From: Fibrobacteraceae bacterium
GTDB taxonomy: Bacteria; Fibrobacterota; Fibrobacteria; Fibrobacterales; Fibrobacteraceae
NCBI GenBank assembly: GCA_021443045.1
Contig: JABUUT010000026.1
Span: 1 to 18,071 of the forward strand
Length of the DNA: 18,071 bases
Reading direction: 5' to 3'
The notes beneath the pieces are model-generated. The model was given only the letters and a program-made list of their open reading frames with translations. It was not told where the DNA came from and did not search any database. Numbering within the stretch: the stretch's first letter is position 1; every line of letters starts with the position of its first letter. The position numbers and the translations under genes were made by a program. Of this stretch, positions 1 through 6,212 are shown in pieces.

Positions 1-336
1 GTCACCATCTTTACCCGGATCGCCATTGCTTCCGGGAGTTCCCGGATTACCTTTATCGCCCTTGTCGCCTTTTTCACCTTTTGCACCGGGAGCACCATCT
101 TCACCGTCGTCTCCATCTTCGCCGTTGAGAATCACCCCAACGGAATCTTCCCCGCACATCACCTTATAGCCGGTAGAATCCTTGAGAGGTGTCATGGTAC
201 AGCTTACGCCATCCCTGCCGTCCACTCCATCGACACCGGCGATTCCATCCACACCATCGGTGCCGTCACTTCCTGAGCAGGCGAAAAACGCCATAGAAAT
301 TCCTGCCACAAGGGCCAAGATTTTTATTTTATTCAT
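1..336 (-). CDS. Collagen-like repeat lipoprotein, 5' part only (runs off the left edge)
   Basis: Reading right to left from the ATG at 336-334 gives 112 open codons to base 1. The start is supported by AGGAG at 343-347 on the minus strand. Residues 1-19 are a short basic-hydrophobic signal peptide ending in AFFAC, so Cys20 is the probable lipidation site. A low-complexity run follows (SGSDGTDGVDG), then a non-repeat island of about 30 residues with two Cys (46 and 61). From about residue 72 there is a collagen-like G-X-Y run (GAPGAKGEKGDKGDKGNPG) that continues to the edge. In Fibrobacter such spacers commonly precede a surface domain, so this is likely a surface-exposed lipoprotein; the functional domain lies outside the window. 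The restriction-modification gene upstream ends only 37 bases away, with no terminator between, so read-through transcription is possible. Confidence 0.88.
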   Translation of the reverse strand, partial: MNKIKILALVAGISMAFFACSGSDGTDGVDGIAGVDGVDGRDGVSCTMTPLKDSTGYKVMCGEDSVGVILNGEDGDDGEDGAPGAKGEKGDKGDKGNPGTPGSNGDPGKDGD

Positions 337-373
337 AATTCACTCCTTTTTTGAATTTTTAAAATCCTTTTCC

Positions 374-2851
374 TTAACTTTTTAGAAAGCCGTACTCGTA
401 AACTTTTGCTTCAATTTTTCTTGCGAGTATTTTCATCTTTTGGCGCAAATTGGCAATCATTTGATTGTAATGATCATCTGCTGATTTAGCATTCATCTTT
501 CCATTTTTGAATCCCTGGAAATAGCCCCGAACATCATAGAAAGAGGCGTTTGCTTTAACGTGTGGTTGCTGATGGTAGTAAGTCCACAATTCAAGACCAG
601 AACACATAACAGCTTGCACCTCCAAGGAGAAAACTACAGGTTTTGTTCCATTTAAGATATCTTGATCTATCGAATTTAGGAAAAGAGAGGTATTCGACCG
701 CTGTATCTTACCGGCAATAAAGTCGCTCATAAAGTGACTTCTAAAGGAAGATTTACATCCCACCTGTTCTTCTGTAAATGGAATCCAGTGATTTGACAAT
801 TGTCCATCACAACTAATACTATTTTGTTTATTGAACAGAACAAAGGCTAAACAGTCCGATTGAAATTCTAAATCATTCGCCCACGAATCTTTGGGTCCTA
901 AAAACTGGTCCCTGTCGTTTTGCCACGTTGCAGGAATACAATGCCTAACAGCAAGGTAGACGCAGGCTATGGCTACATTTTGTGAGTCTATGAGAAATTG
1001 CCCTGCCTCTTTGTTGTAAACCGTTTCGGGATTTACCAATGCAATCATATTCTGATTTTGAAAATCATTTCCTTTAAATGGAAATTTGCCTATAAGCCTA
1101 GAGCTTTCTTTTTGTGCTCTATATGGTTTTATCCACTCGTTGATAAATTCGGAGTTATCGTATGCGACAATCTTTTTGGTTCCCAGATAAAAACCTTGGG
1201 CGTCAAATATATCTGTATGACACTTTTTGAACACTTCTTTAACGCTACAATCCCAAACAAAAAAGCCTATTGGAAATTTCCCTGTTACATTGTCAAAGGT
1301 ATTGGCAGGAACCATAAACATTTTCATTAGCTTTGCTTGAAAATTGTTCCTAAAGTCAGAAAAATGAGGCCCCTGAACATGTTTAAGCTTAGAAAATTCT
1401 GCTAATTTACATTCACCGATTTCTTCATGGATTCTTATAAAAAATTGAGCAAACAATTCGGCATTGGCTTGGCCTAGTTTTGATGCGTATCTTTTGTTTG
1501 TCAAAGACTGTTCAACGGCTCTTTTCCCCTGCGTTCCCTCTTTATATGTTTTTTTGTCACTTGCCTCGGCATAAGGTGGATTAATGTATATCACCAGTTT
1601 TTTTCGTTTTTCCTCATCATCAATAATTTCTTTTAGTTCTGGTGGAAGTTTATCAAAACTATCGTTTAAAAAGTCAAACTTGAATACATGGTCTTCAAAA
1701 AGATTGGCGCCGTTTTGAATACGTTCCTTCATTACATCCACATCAGCTTGATCTATTGTACTTGCCCAAACATTTCGTTTATTGGTAAGTCCTACCAACA
1801 AATTTCCGGTACCGGCACAGTTATCCCATATGTAATATTCATCTTGCCAATTTTCGCCTAGGCAATCTGCAATATATTCTTGAGATTTTTCAACCCAAAT
1901 CTTTGGAGTAAAATAGCTTCCTTTTCGTTCACGAACATCCTGTGGCACCAATAAATCTCGGCGCTCTACTATATATGACCAGTACTCCTCTTTAGGGGGG
2001 CGACTATAACGACTCCAAAATTGCTTGTGTGCCTTTTGCTTGTCGTTAAAAGCAACCTTCTTACTTTCTTCAAAACCCAAATCATCAATTTTACGATCAA
2101 GTTCATATTGCTTATTTTTTAATAGCACATAGAGTTTTTCAATAATAGTCGTGTTTTCTTCGCTTAGTAAATCAGCAAGAAAAAAATCTGCATCTAAAAT
2201 TCCATAACTTTTGGCATATTCCCAATTAAGATTGATAGTTGGTTTTACGGCAATTACCCATTTGGTATAAATATTCACAAAATTATTCTTGGTAACCTGA
2301 ATTCTATTTATATCCTGATTTCCGATTTGTAGATTTTTGTGTATAAAATTCTTTAATTCCTTTTTATCATCGAAACAAAAATAAAGTGTTTCATTTTCAA
2401 GAATTTTTACAACTAAATTAAATAATTGTAGGAATTCTTTGCTTTCATGATTGCTTGGTGCAACGGTCCAGTCAAAATCGTTTTGACTGAATACATCCAT
2501 TACTTTTTCGTAGGGAATGAATACGATTTTTTCGGCATCAAAAGCCCCTAAGAACAAAGGTGGCATATATTGCTCTATGGTACGTTCTTTCCCTATGGTA
2601 AGTATGAGTTGTACCAAGCTTTTGTACATCTCCTGTTCGGACTTTTTACCCCTTTTCGCTTCTGCCCACAACAAACTTTCAAAGTGGTCTGAATCAGCAT
2701 AATTCATATCAAAGAGGTAGCCTTGTTCAAAAGACGGGGCAACACAAAAATCAACATTTCCAATGATATGGGTTGTGTCATATTCAGAAAAGAAATCACG
2801 AGCTACATGTTTCTTTAGTTCTTCTTCACGAATGTTCTTTTGATAGGGCAT
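374..2851 (-). CDS. Single-polypeptide (type IIG-like) restriction-modification enzyme
   Basis: Predicted to methylate adenine N6 in a specific DNA site and to cut unmethylated DNA, all in one chain of 825 residues. The N-terminal region has a PD-(D/E)xK-like signature: Asp34 in GNVDFC, then Glu64-Ala-Lys66 in LLWAEAKRG. A helical linker follows. The methyltransferase core has SAM motif I DNCAGTG (343-349) and catalytic motif IV NPPY (424-427), the order of gamma-class N6-adenine methylases. The C-terminal 350 residues probably hold the target-recognition part. The chosen ATG at 2851 has a GAGG-type ribosome site about 6 bases upstream. An in-frame GTG at 2908 would add 19 residues (MARMTGRVS...), but it lies inside an inverted repeat and lacks a clear site. 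The gene is strikingly AT-rich against its right-hand neighbours, which suggests horizontal transfer. No separate nuclease, methylase or specificity gene is nearby. An orphan methylase with a decayed nuclease is the alternative. Confidence 0.82.
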   Translation of the reverse strand: MPYQKNIREEELKKHVARDFFSEYDTTHIIGNVDFCVAPSFEQGYLFDMNYADSDHFESLLWAEAKRGKKSEQEMYKSLVQLILTIGKERTIEQYMPPLFLGAFDAEKIVFIPYEKVMDVFSQNDFDWTVAPSNHESKEFLQLFNLVVKILENETLYFCFDDKKELKNFIHKNLQIGNQDINRIQVTKNNFVNIYTKWVIAVKPTINLNWEYAKSYGILDADFFLADLLSEENTTIIEKLYVLLKNKQYELDRKIDDLGFEESKKVAFNDKQKAHKQFWSRYSRPPKEEYWSYIVERRDLLVPQDVRERKGSYFTPKIWVEKSQEYIADCLGENWQDEYYIWDNCAGTGNLLVGLTNKRNVWASTIDQADVDVMKERIQNGANLFEDHVFKFDFLNDSFDKLPPELKEIIDDEEKRKKLVIYINPPYAEASDKKTYKEGTQGKRAVEQSLTNKRYASKLGQANAELFAQFFIRIHEEIGECKLAEFSKLKHVQGPHFSDFRNNFQAKLMKMFMVPANTFDNVTGKFPIGFFVWDCSVKEVFKKCHTDIFDAQGFYLGTKKIVAYDNSEFINEWIKPYRAQKESSRLIGKFPFKGNDFQNQNMIALVNPETVYNKEAGQFLIDSQNVAIACVYLAVRHCIPATWQNDRDQFLGPKDSWANDLEFQSDCLAFVLFNKQNSISCDGQLSNHWIPFTEEQVGCKSSFRSHFMSDFIAGKIQRSNTSLFLNSIDQDILNGTKPVVFSLEVQAVMCSGLELWTYYHQQPHVKANASFYDVRGYFQGFKNGKMNAKSADDHYNQMIANLRQKMKILARKIEAKVYEYGFLKS

Positions 2852-2903
2852 ACTAACCTCGGAGTAAGTTTCAAGCTGTACACTTACTCGTCCGGTCATT
2901 CTC

Positions 2904-2937
2904 GCCACGCCCTATAAACAAACAAAAAAGGCGTGGC
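2904..2937. repeat. Inverted repeat at the 5' end of the restriction-modification gene
   Basis: GCCACGCC (2904-2911) and GGCGTGGC (2930-2937) are a perfect 8-bp inverted repeat around an 18-base A-rich centre (T-rich on the gene's strand). It overlaps the alternative GTG start at 2908 and lies about 50 bases upstream of the preferred ATG. It could be an operator or an mRNA hairpin in the leader. The match is seen directly; the role is inferred. Confidence 0.5.
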
Positions 2938-2953
2938 ATCGAATGGCTTGCTG

Positions 2954-3074
2954 TAACCTGAGGCTCCGCTAAAAGCCTAACCTATCAACAAGCACAAACG
3001 ACCCACGCCCCAATTGGGACGTGAGCGCTTGCCTCATTCTCATAGGTTTTTGAAATTTAGCGGATTTCAGGTTA
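2954..3074. other. Extended imperfect hairpin of 121 bases (candidate structured RNA or folded DNA site)
   Basis: Five nested helices pair in order: TAACCTGA 2954-2961 with TCAGGTTA 3067-3074; CCGCTAAA 2966-2973 with TTTAGCGG 3056-3063; ACCTAT 2980-2985 with ATAGGT 3042-3047; CAAGC 2989-2993 with GCTTG 3027-3031; and the apical near-palindrome CACGCCCCAATTGGGACGTG at 3004-3023 (one mismatched pair). Internal loops are short and unequal (4 and 3 bases between the first two helices, 6 and 8 next). All helices are canonical pairs. Such a layout suggests a small structured RNA, a hairpin-type recombination or transposition site, or a leader structure for the minus-strand gene. No known RNA family was recognised. 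The structure reads on both strands, so the strand is unassigned. Confidence 0.5.
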
Positions 3075-3093
3075 GAGAATAAGAGCAACAACT

Positions 3094-3117
3094 CTAAAAT
3101 CTAACGCATAATTTTAG
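3094..3117. repeat. Short AT-rich inverted repeat
   Basis: CTAAAAT (3094-3100) and ATTTTAG (3111-3117) pair perfectly around a 10-base centre. It sits just right of the extended hairpin. There is no T-run consistent with a terminator on either side. It may belong to the same structured region; no function is assigned. Confidence 0.35.
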
Positions 3118-3206
3118 CCTTGACGGGTTGAACGTGTGGGGCAAAAATCATGCTATGTCATAAGGGAATTTACAATAAAAAAGTTAGCGTGTCAACAGGA
3201 TCGAGC

Positions 3207-3236
3207 TTGACAGCTGTTTTTTGAACTTCCTCTAAA
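3207..3236 (+). promoter_or_regulatory. Possible sigma-70-type promoter facing ribonuclease D
   Basis: A perfect TTGACA at 3207-3212 is followed 18 bases later by TCTAAA at 3231-3236, a 4-of-6 match to TATAAT. It would leave a leader of about 240 bases before the ribonuclease D start. The -10 box is weak and the spacing slightly long, so this is tentative. The A/T-rich stretch at 3430-3485 is an alternative promoter region. Confidence 0.25.
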
Positions 3237-3429
3237 AATGATTGAAATCAATATGAGAGGCATCATTCGGTCTTTCTCGCAAGCAAGAAATCGGCATTCC
3301 CCAAATTGCGTTAGGGGGCAAAGTGGCGTAGCCATGGAGGCTTTTTATGCAAGATTCCACAGACCTGGCACGAGCATCCGGCCGCGGCAATGCGCAAGTG
3401 TCATTGCGGAAACGCCCCAAAACACCCAT
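3237..3429. repeat. Gene-free block, more GC-rich than its flanks, probable intergenic repeat or remnant
   Basis: The stretch between the divergent genes changes character here. It is more GC-rich than its flanks and contains small stems: TTTCT 3273-3277 with AGAAA 3286-3290, and GCAATG 3387-3392 with CATTGC 3402-3407. Short overlapping open frames exist on both strands (3238-3513 plus, 3232-3429 minus). Neither has a convincing ribosome site or a recognisable protein pattern, so they are not called as genes. The mix of stems and compositional shift resembles dispersed intergenic repeats, but repetition cannot be shown from one copy. Confidence 0.3.
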
Positions 3430-3485
3430 ACTTTCTACTTTTTTTTTATTTTCTACAAATATTTTATTACATTACATGCAATATT

Positions 3486-4652
3486 ATGCAAGACGAAAAG
3501 TATATTTTGGTAAATAACGAAGAGTCCTTGGCAGGTTTGCTCATGGACTTGGAGCAGTATGACTTGGCTGCCGTAGATACCGAAGCCGATTCCATGTACC
3601 ATTATACAGCCCGCCTCTGCCTTATCCAGATTACCATTGGCGACCATCATTACATTGTGGACCCTCTCTGTGGCCTCGACATTTCGCCTCTGTTCAAGGC
3701 CAAAGCCATGCAAACCCTAATTTTTCATGGGGCCGACTACGATTTGCGGCTTCTGTGGCACACCTACGGCTTTGCCCCCAAGCACATTTTTGACACCATG
3801 CTGGCAGCCAAGCTATTGGGCGAACAACATCTGGGCTTGGCCGATTTGGTAAAAGAATATTTTGGAGTGGAGCTCGAAAAAAAGAACCAGCGCGCCGACT
3901 GGACCATTCGCCCCCTATCCCTAGACATGTGCGAATACGCCATCCACGACACGTTCTACCTTCACGAACTTTGCGCCATCCTTTGCGAAAAGCTCCAGGC
4001 CGCTGGCCGCTTGAGCTGGCTTACAGAATGCTGCAATCTGCTCATAGAGCACTCCAAGCGTCCGTCCCCAGAAAAAAAAGACCCCTGGCGCATTTCTGGT
4101 TCAAGCCTCTACAACCCCTGCGCCCTCAACATTCTAAAGCATGTTTGGCATTGGCGCGAACACGCAGCCGAGGCTCTAGACAGGCCACCCTACAAAGTAA
4201 TGCCCTCAGAACTGATACTGGCCATTGTACGTTCTGTGCAGGCAACCTTCCCGGAAGTGGATGTAAAACGGCTGCCAAAGCTCCCACGCAACTTTAAGGG
4301 CGACCGTTTCGATTCTTTTTTTGCCATGCTCCAGCAGGCCGTTAGCGTACCCCCCGAACAGTGGCCCGAGCGGCTCCCCAAGGCTCCACCACCATCGGTG
4401 ATTCCCCATTCCGATTTGCTTTTGGCTCTAAAACTATGGCGGGACGAAAAGGCGGAAACGCTGAAAATGGATCCCTCCATTTTGGCCAACAAGTCCCAGC
4501 TTATTTGGCTGGCCGCTCCAGGAAACATGCCTTGGAACAGCCGCTATGAAGAAGCCCATCTAATGAATTGGCAAAAGCAAGTTTGGAACGAGATTTTGCA
4601 GGAACAGCTGCCAGGCGCCAAGCGCATCGGAGAAAAGGAAGAATTGGTGTAA
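3486..4652 (+). CDS. rnd: Ribonuclease D (DEDDy 3'-5' exoribonuclease with HRDC domain)
   Basis: Predicted to trim RNA 3' ends, classically tRNA precursors, using two metal ions in the cytoplasm. The 388-residue chain has the DEDDy exonuclease signature: Exo I Asp31-Thr-Glu33, Exo II with Asp86 in HGADYDLRLL, and Exo III Tyr151-Ala-Ile-His-Asp155. An HRDC-type helical domain follows at about 200-290 (WRISGSSLYNPCALNIL...). A second, weaker HRDC-like segment ends the protein (about 335-388, LLLALKLWRDEKAETL), matching the two-HRDC layout of ribonuclease D. The open frame extends upstream to 3390, but residues before Met at 3486 are low-complexity and unlike the family. No Shine-Dalgarno is seen before the chosen start. 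It is first in a run of same-strand genes; the next begins 3 bases after its stop. Confidence 0.9.
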   Translation: MQDEKYILVNNEESLAGLLMDLEQYDLAAVDTEADSMYHYTARLCLIQITIGDHHYIVDPLCGLDISPLFKAKAMQTLIFHGADYDLRLLWHTYGFAPKHIFDTMLAAKLLGEQHLGLADLVKEYFGVELEKKNQRADWTIRPLSLDMCEYAIHDTFYLHELCAILCEKLQAAGRLSWLTECCNLLIEHSKRPSPEKKDPWRISGSSLYNPCALNILKHVWHWREHAAEALDRPPYKVMPSELILAIVRSVQATFPEVDVKRLPKLPRNFKGDRFDSFFAMLQQAVSVPPEQWPERLPKAPPPSVIPHSDLLLALKLWRDEKAETLKMDPSILANKSQLIWLAAPGNMPWNSRYEEAHLMNWQKQVWNEILQEQLPGAKRIGEKEELV

Positions 4653-4655
4653 AAG

Positions 4656-5231
4656 ATGGAAGTGGTTGTTATCATCATTCTCTTTGTATTGGTCTTTGGA
4701 GCAAGCCAAATAACCAGTTTAATCGCCCGCAAACGCAATGGCGACAACGCCCTGATTCGCGAACCCTGGGTTGAAATCCACGAAATTCCAAAGTACAACG
4801 ACGCCCGAAAAATTGCAGCATTTTACCCCTTAAAAGGGGAGCCAAACATTTTGCCCATTTTAGAAGAACTGGCCATGGAGGGTCGGCTTCTACTCCCCCG
4901 TTGTACCGGCGAAGGCACCATGGAGTTTTTCCCCGTAAACCATCTAAAAAAAGATTTGGAAAAAGGAAAATTTGGCATTATGGAACCAAAGCAAGGCCTA
5001 GAGCCTTGGACCGACAGAATTCCTGTTTTTCTTGTGCCTGGTGTAAAATTCAATTTGGACGGACGACGGGTAGGACACGGTAAAGGCTACTACGACAGAT
5101 ACTTGGCCAAGCACCCGGAATCTTTTAAGGCCGGAATAGCCACACCAAAGCAAATTGACAGGGAACCCCTAATACAGAAGCCGACTGATATTCCCATGAA
5201 TACGGTCATTGTATGCAAACCACTTTATTAA
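4656..5231 (+). CDS. 5-formyltetrahydrofolate cyclo-ligase family protein with N-terminal membrane anchor
   Basis: The family converts 5-formyltetrahydrofolate plus ATP to 5,10-methenyltetrahydrofolate in one-carbon metabolism. The C-terminal two thirds match: RKIAAFYPLKGEPNILPIL (51-69), GRLLLPRC, FGIMEP (106-111) and the hallmark LDGRRVGHGKGYYDR (134-148). Length (191 residues) is normal, but the N-terminus is not. Instead of the usual KxxLR helix there is a hydrophobic segment (residues 2-22) followed by ARKRNGD, a positive patch that predicts the catalytic part in the cytoplasm. Canonical N-terminal ATP-contact residues therefore seem absent, so activity is uncertain. The ATG follows the ribonuclease D stop as TAA-AAG-ATG in the same frame, implying translational coupling. 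Only a distant AGGAAG (spacing about 13) serves as ribosome site. Confidence 0.82.
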   Translation: MEVVVIIILFVLVFGASQITSLIARKRNGDNALIREPWVEIHEIPKYNDARKIAAFYPLKGEPNILPILEELAMEGRLLLPRCTGEGTMEFFPVNHLKKDLEKGKFGIMEPKQGLEPWTDRIPVFLVPGVKFNLDGRRVGHGKGYYDRYLAKHPESFKAGIATPKQIDREPLIQKPTDIPMNTVIVCKPLY

Positions 5232-5265
5232 CCGTTCCGTATTGCACCGGAACACAGGAGCTTTT

Positions 5266-6150
5266 ATGCGTTTCAACAACGACTCCCGCCGATTCGGCAG
5301 ACGCCCACAGCAAAAATTCAATCAGGAACCTTCTCAGGAACTTAAGGACGACAGGCGCCCACAGCCAGAAAATATTGTTACCGCCATGGGCGACGACGAT
5401 GCCGCACCTCAGGTGGCTGTGGGCGGCATTCGAGAAATCACGGAGCTTTTAGAAAAAGACCCCATGCGGGTGCATCGCGTGCTTTTTATGCACCTTTCAG
5501 GAAACCCCAAACTGTATTCCCTTCAAAAGCTGGCTAAAAAGAACCATGTTCACGTGCAGCAGGTGGATAGCAAAATTTTAAACTCCTACGCCAGGCCGAA
5601 CCAGGGGGTTGTAGCCTTGATGAACGAAAAGGAGCTTCTGCGCTGGGAAGATGTGCGGGACGAATTTTTTACAGCCAAGGAAAAAGGTGAAAAGAAACTG
5701 ATCGCCGTGGCAACCAACATAGAAGACCCTCGCAACCTGGGAGCCTGCATCCGATCCAGCTTGGCTCTAGGTGTAGACATTCTGCTTTTGCCGGCCAAAG
5801 GCATGTGCGGCATAACCCCCAGCGTAGCCCGCACCTCTGCAGGGGCTCTAGAAAAAATGCGCATTTGCCGACCCGAAAACCTGGAAGCCACTGTTGGCGA
5901 ACTAAAGCTGGCCGGTTACCAAATTCTGGGCCTAGACGCCGACACGCAAACCAACCTGGCCGGCTTTGAATTCAAGGACCAGGTGGTACTAGCCGTAGGG
6001 GGCGAAGACGTGGGACTTCCTCCCTTCATCAGAAAACAGTGCCACGATGTGCTGCGTATTCCCATGCTGCCCGAAGCCCACTCCTACAACGCATCCGTGG
6101 CCCTTTCCCTGGGTTTATACGAATATTCACGCCTCCGCATAAAAGGGTAG
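5266..6150 (+). CDS. TrmH/SpoU-family RNA 2'-O-ribose methyltransferase (RlmB-like)
   Basis: Predicted to transfer a methyl group from SAM to a ribose 2'-OH in rRNA or tRNA. After a basic, disordered N-terminus (1-48) comes the L30e-like substrate-binding domain (about 50-117, ending in the NQGVVAL motif). The knotted SPOUT catalytic domain follows: motif 1 NIEDPRNLGACIRSS (151-165), motif 2 VGGEDVGLP (244-252) and motif 3 IPMLPEAHSYNASVALS (265-281). Arg163 and Asn275 fit the conserved catalytic and SAM-loop positions. The 294-residue length suits RlmB-like enzymes, but rRNA versus tRNA specificity cannot be read from sequence. The start at 5266 has a good AGGAG 6 bases upstream. An in-frame ATG at 5209 lies inside the previous gene and is not preferred. 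Confidence 0.9.
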   Translation: MRFNNDSRRFGRRPQQKFNQEPSQELKDDRRPQPENIVTAMGDDDAAPQVAVGGIREITELLEKDPMRVHRVLFMHLSGNPKLYSLQKLAKKNHVHVQQVDSKILNSYARPNQGVVALMNEKELLRWEDVRDEFFTAKEKGEKKLIAVATNIEDPRNLGACIRSSLALGVDILLLPAKGMCGITPSVARTSAGALEKMRICRPENLEATVGELKLAGYQILGLDADTQTNLAGFEFKDQVVLAVGGEDVGLPPFIRKQCHDVLRIPMLPEAHSYNASVALSLGLYEYSRLRIKG

Positions 6151-6212
6151 TACCACAATTCTTGTAAAAGATGTAGTTTAATTTTCAGTTGCCTTTAAAA
6201 CCAGAGGATTGT

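Noticed and set aside
182..385. Plus-strand frame rich in Pro/Ser/Thr
   Set aside because: It is the antisense shadow of the collagen-like lipoprotein, whose G-X-Y codons read as proline-rich on the other strand.
2951..3077. Integron attC site
   Set aside because: The hairpin base has a GTTA/TAAC pair and unequal bulges like an attC, but the ends read CTGTAAC and GTTAGAG, each missing the RYYYAAC/GTTRRRY consensus. There is no integrase or cassette array in view.
2904..3120. tmRNA or tRNA-like gene
   Set aside because: No T-loop GGTTCGA pattern, no CCA end and no tag-coding frame were found. The helices form one extended hairpin, not a tRNA-like fold.
3210..3222. Intrinsic terminator at ACAGCTGT followed by T's
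   Set aside because: The palindrome has no loop and the alternative AACAG/CTGTT stem is only 5 bp. It fits better as part of a possible promoter region.
3232..3513. Protein-coding genes in the divergent gap, on plus (3238-3513) and minus (3232-3429)
   Set aside because: Both frames are short, overlap each other, lack a convincing ribosome site, and show no recognisable protein pattern. The plus frame also runs into the ribonuclease D gene.
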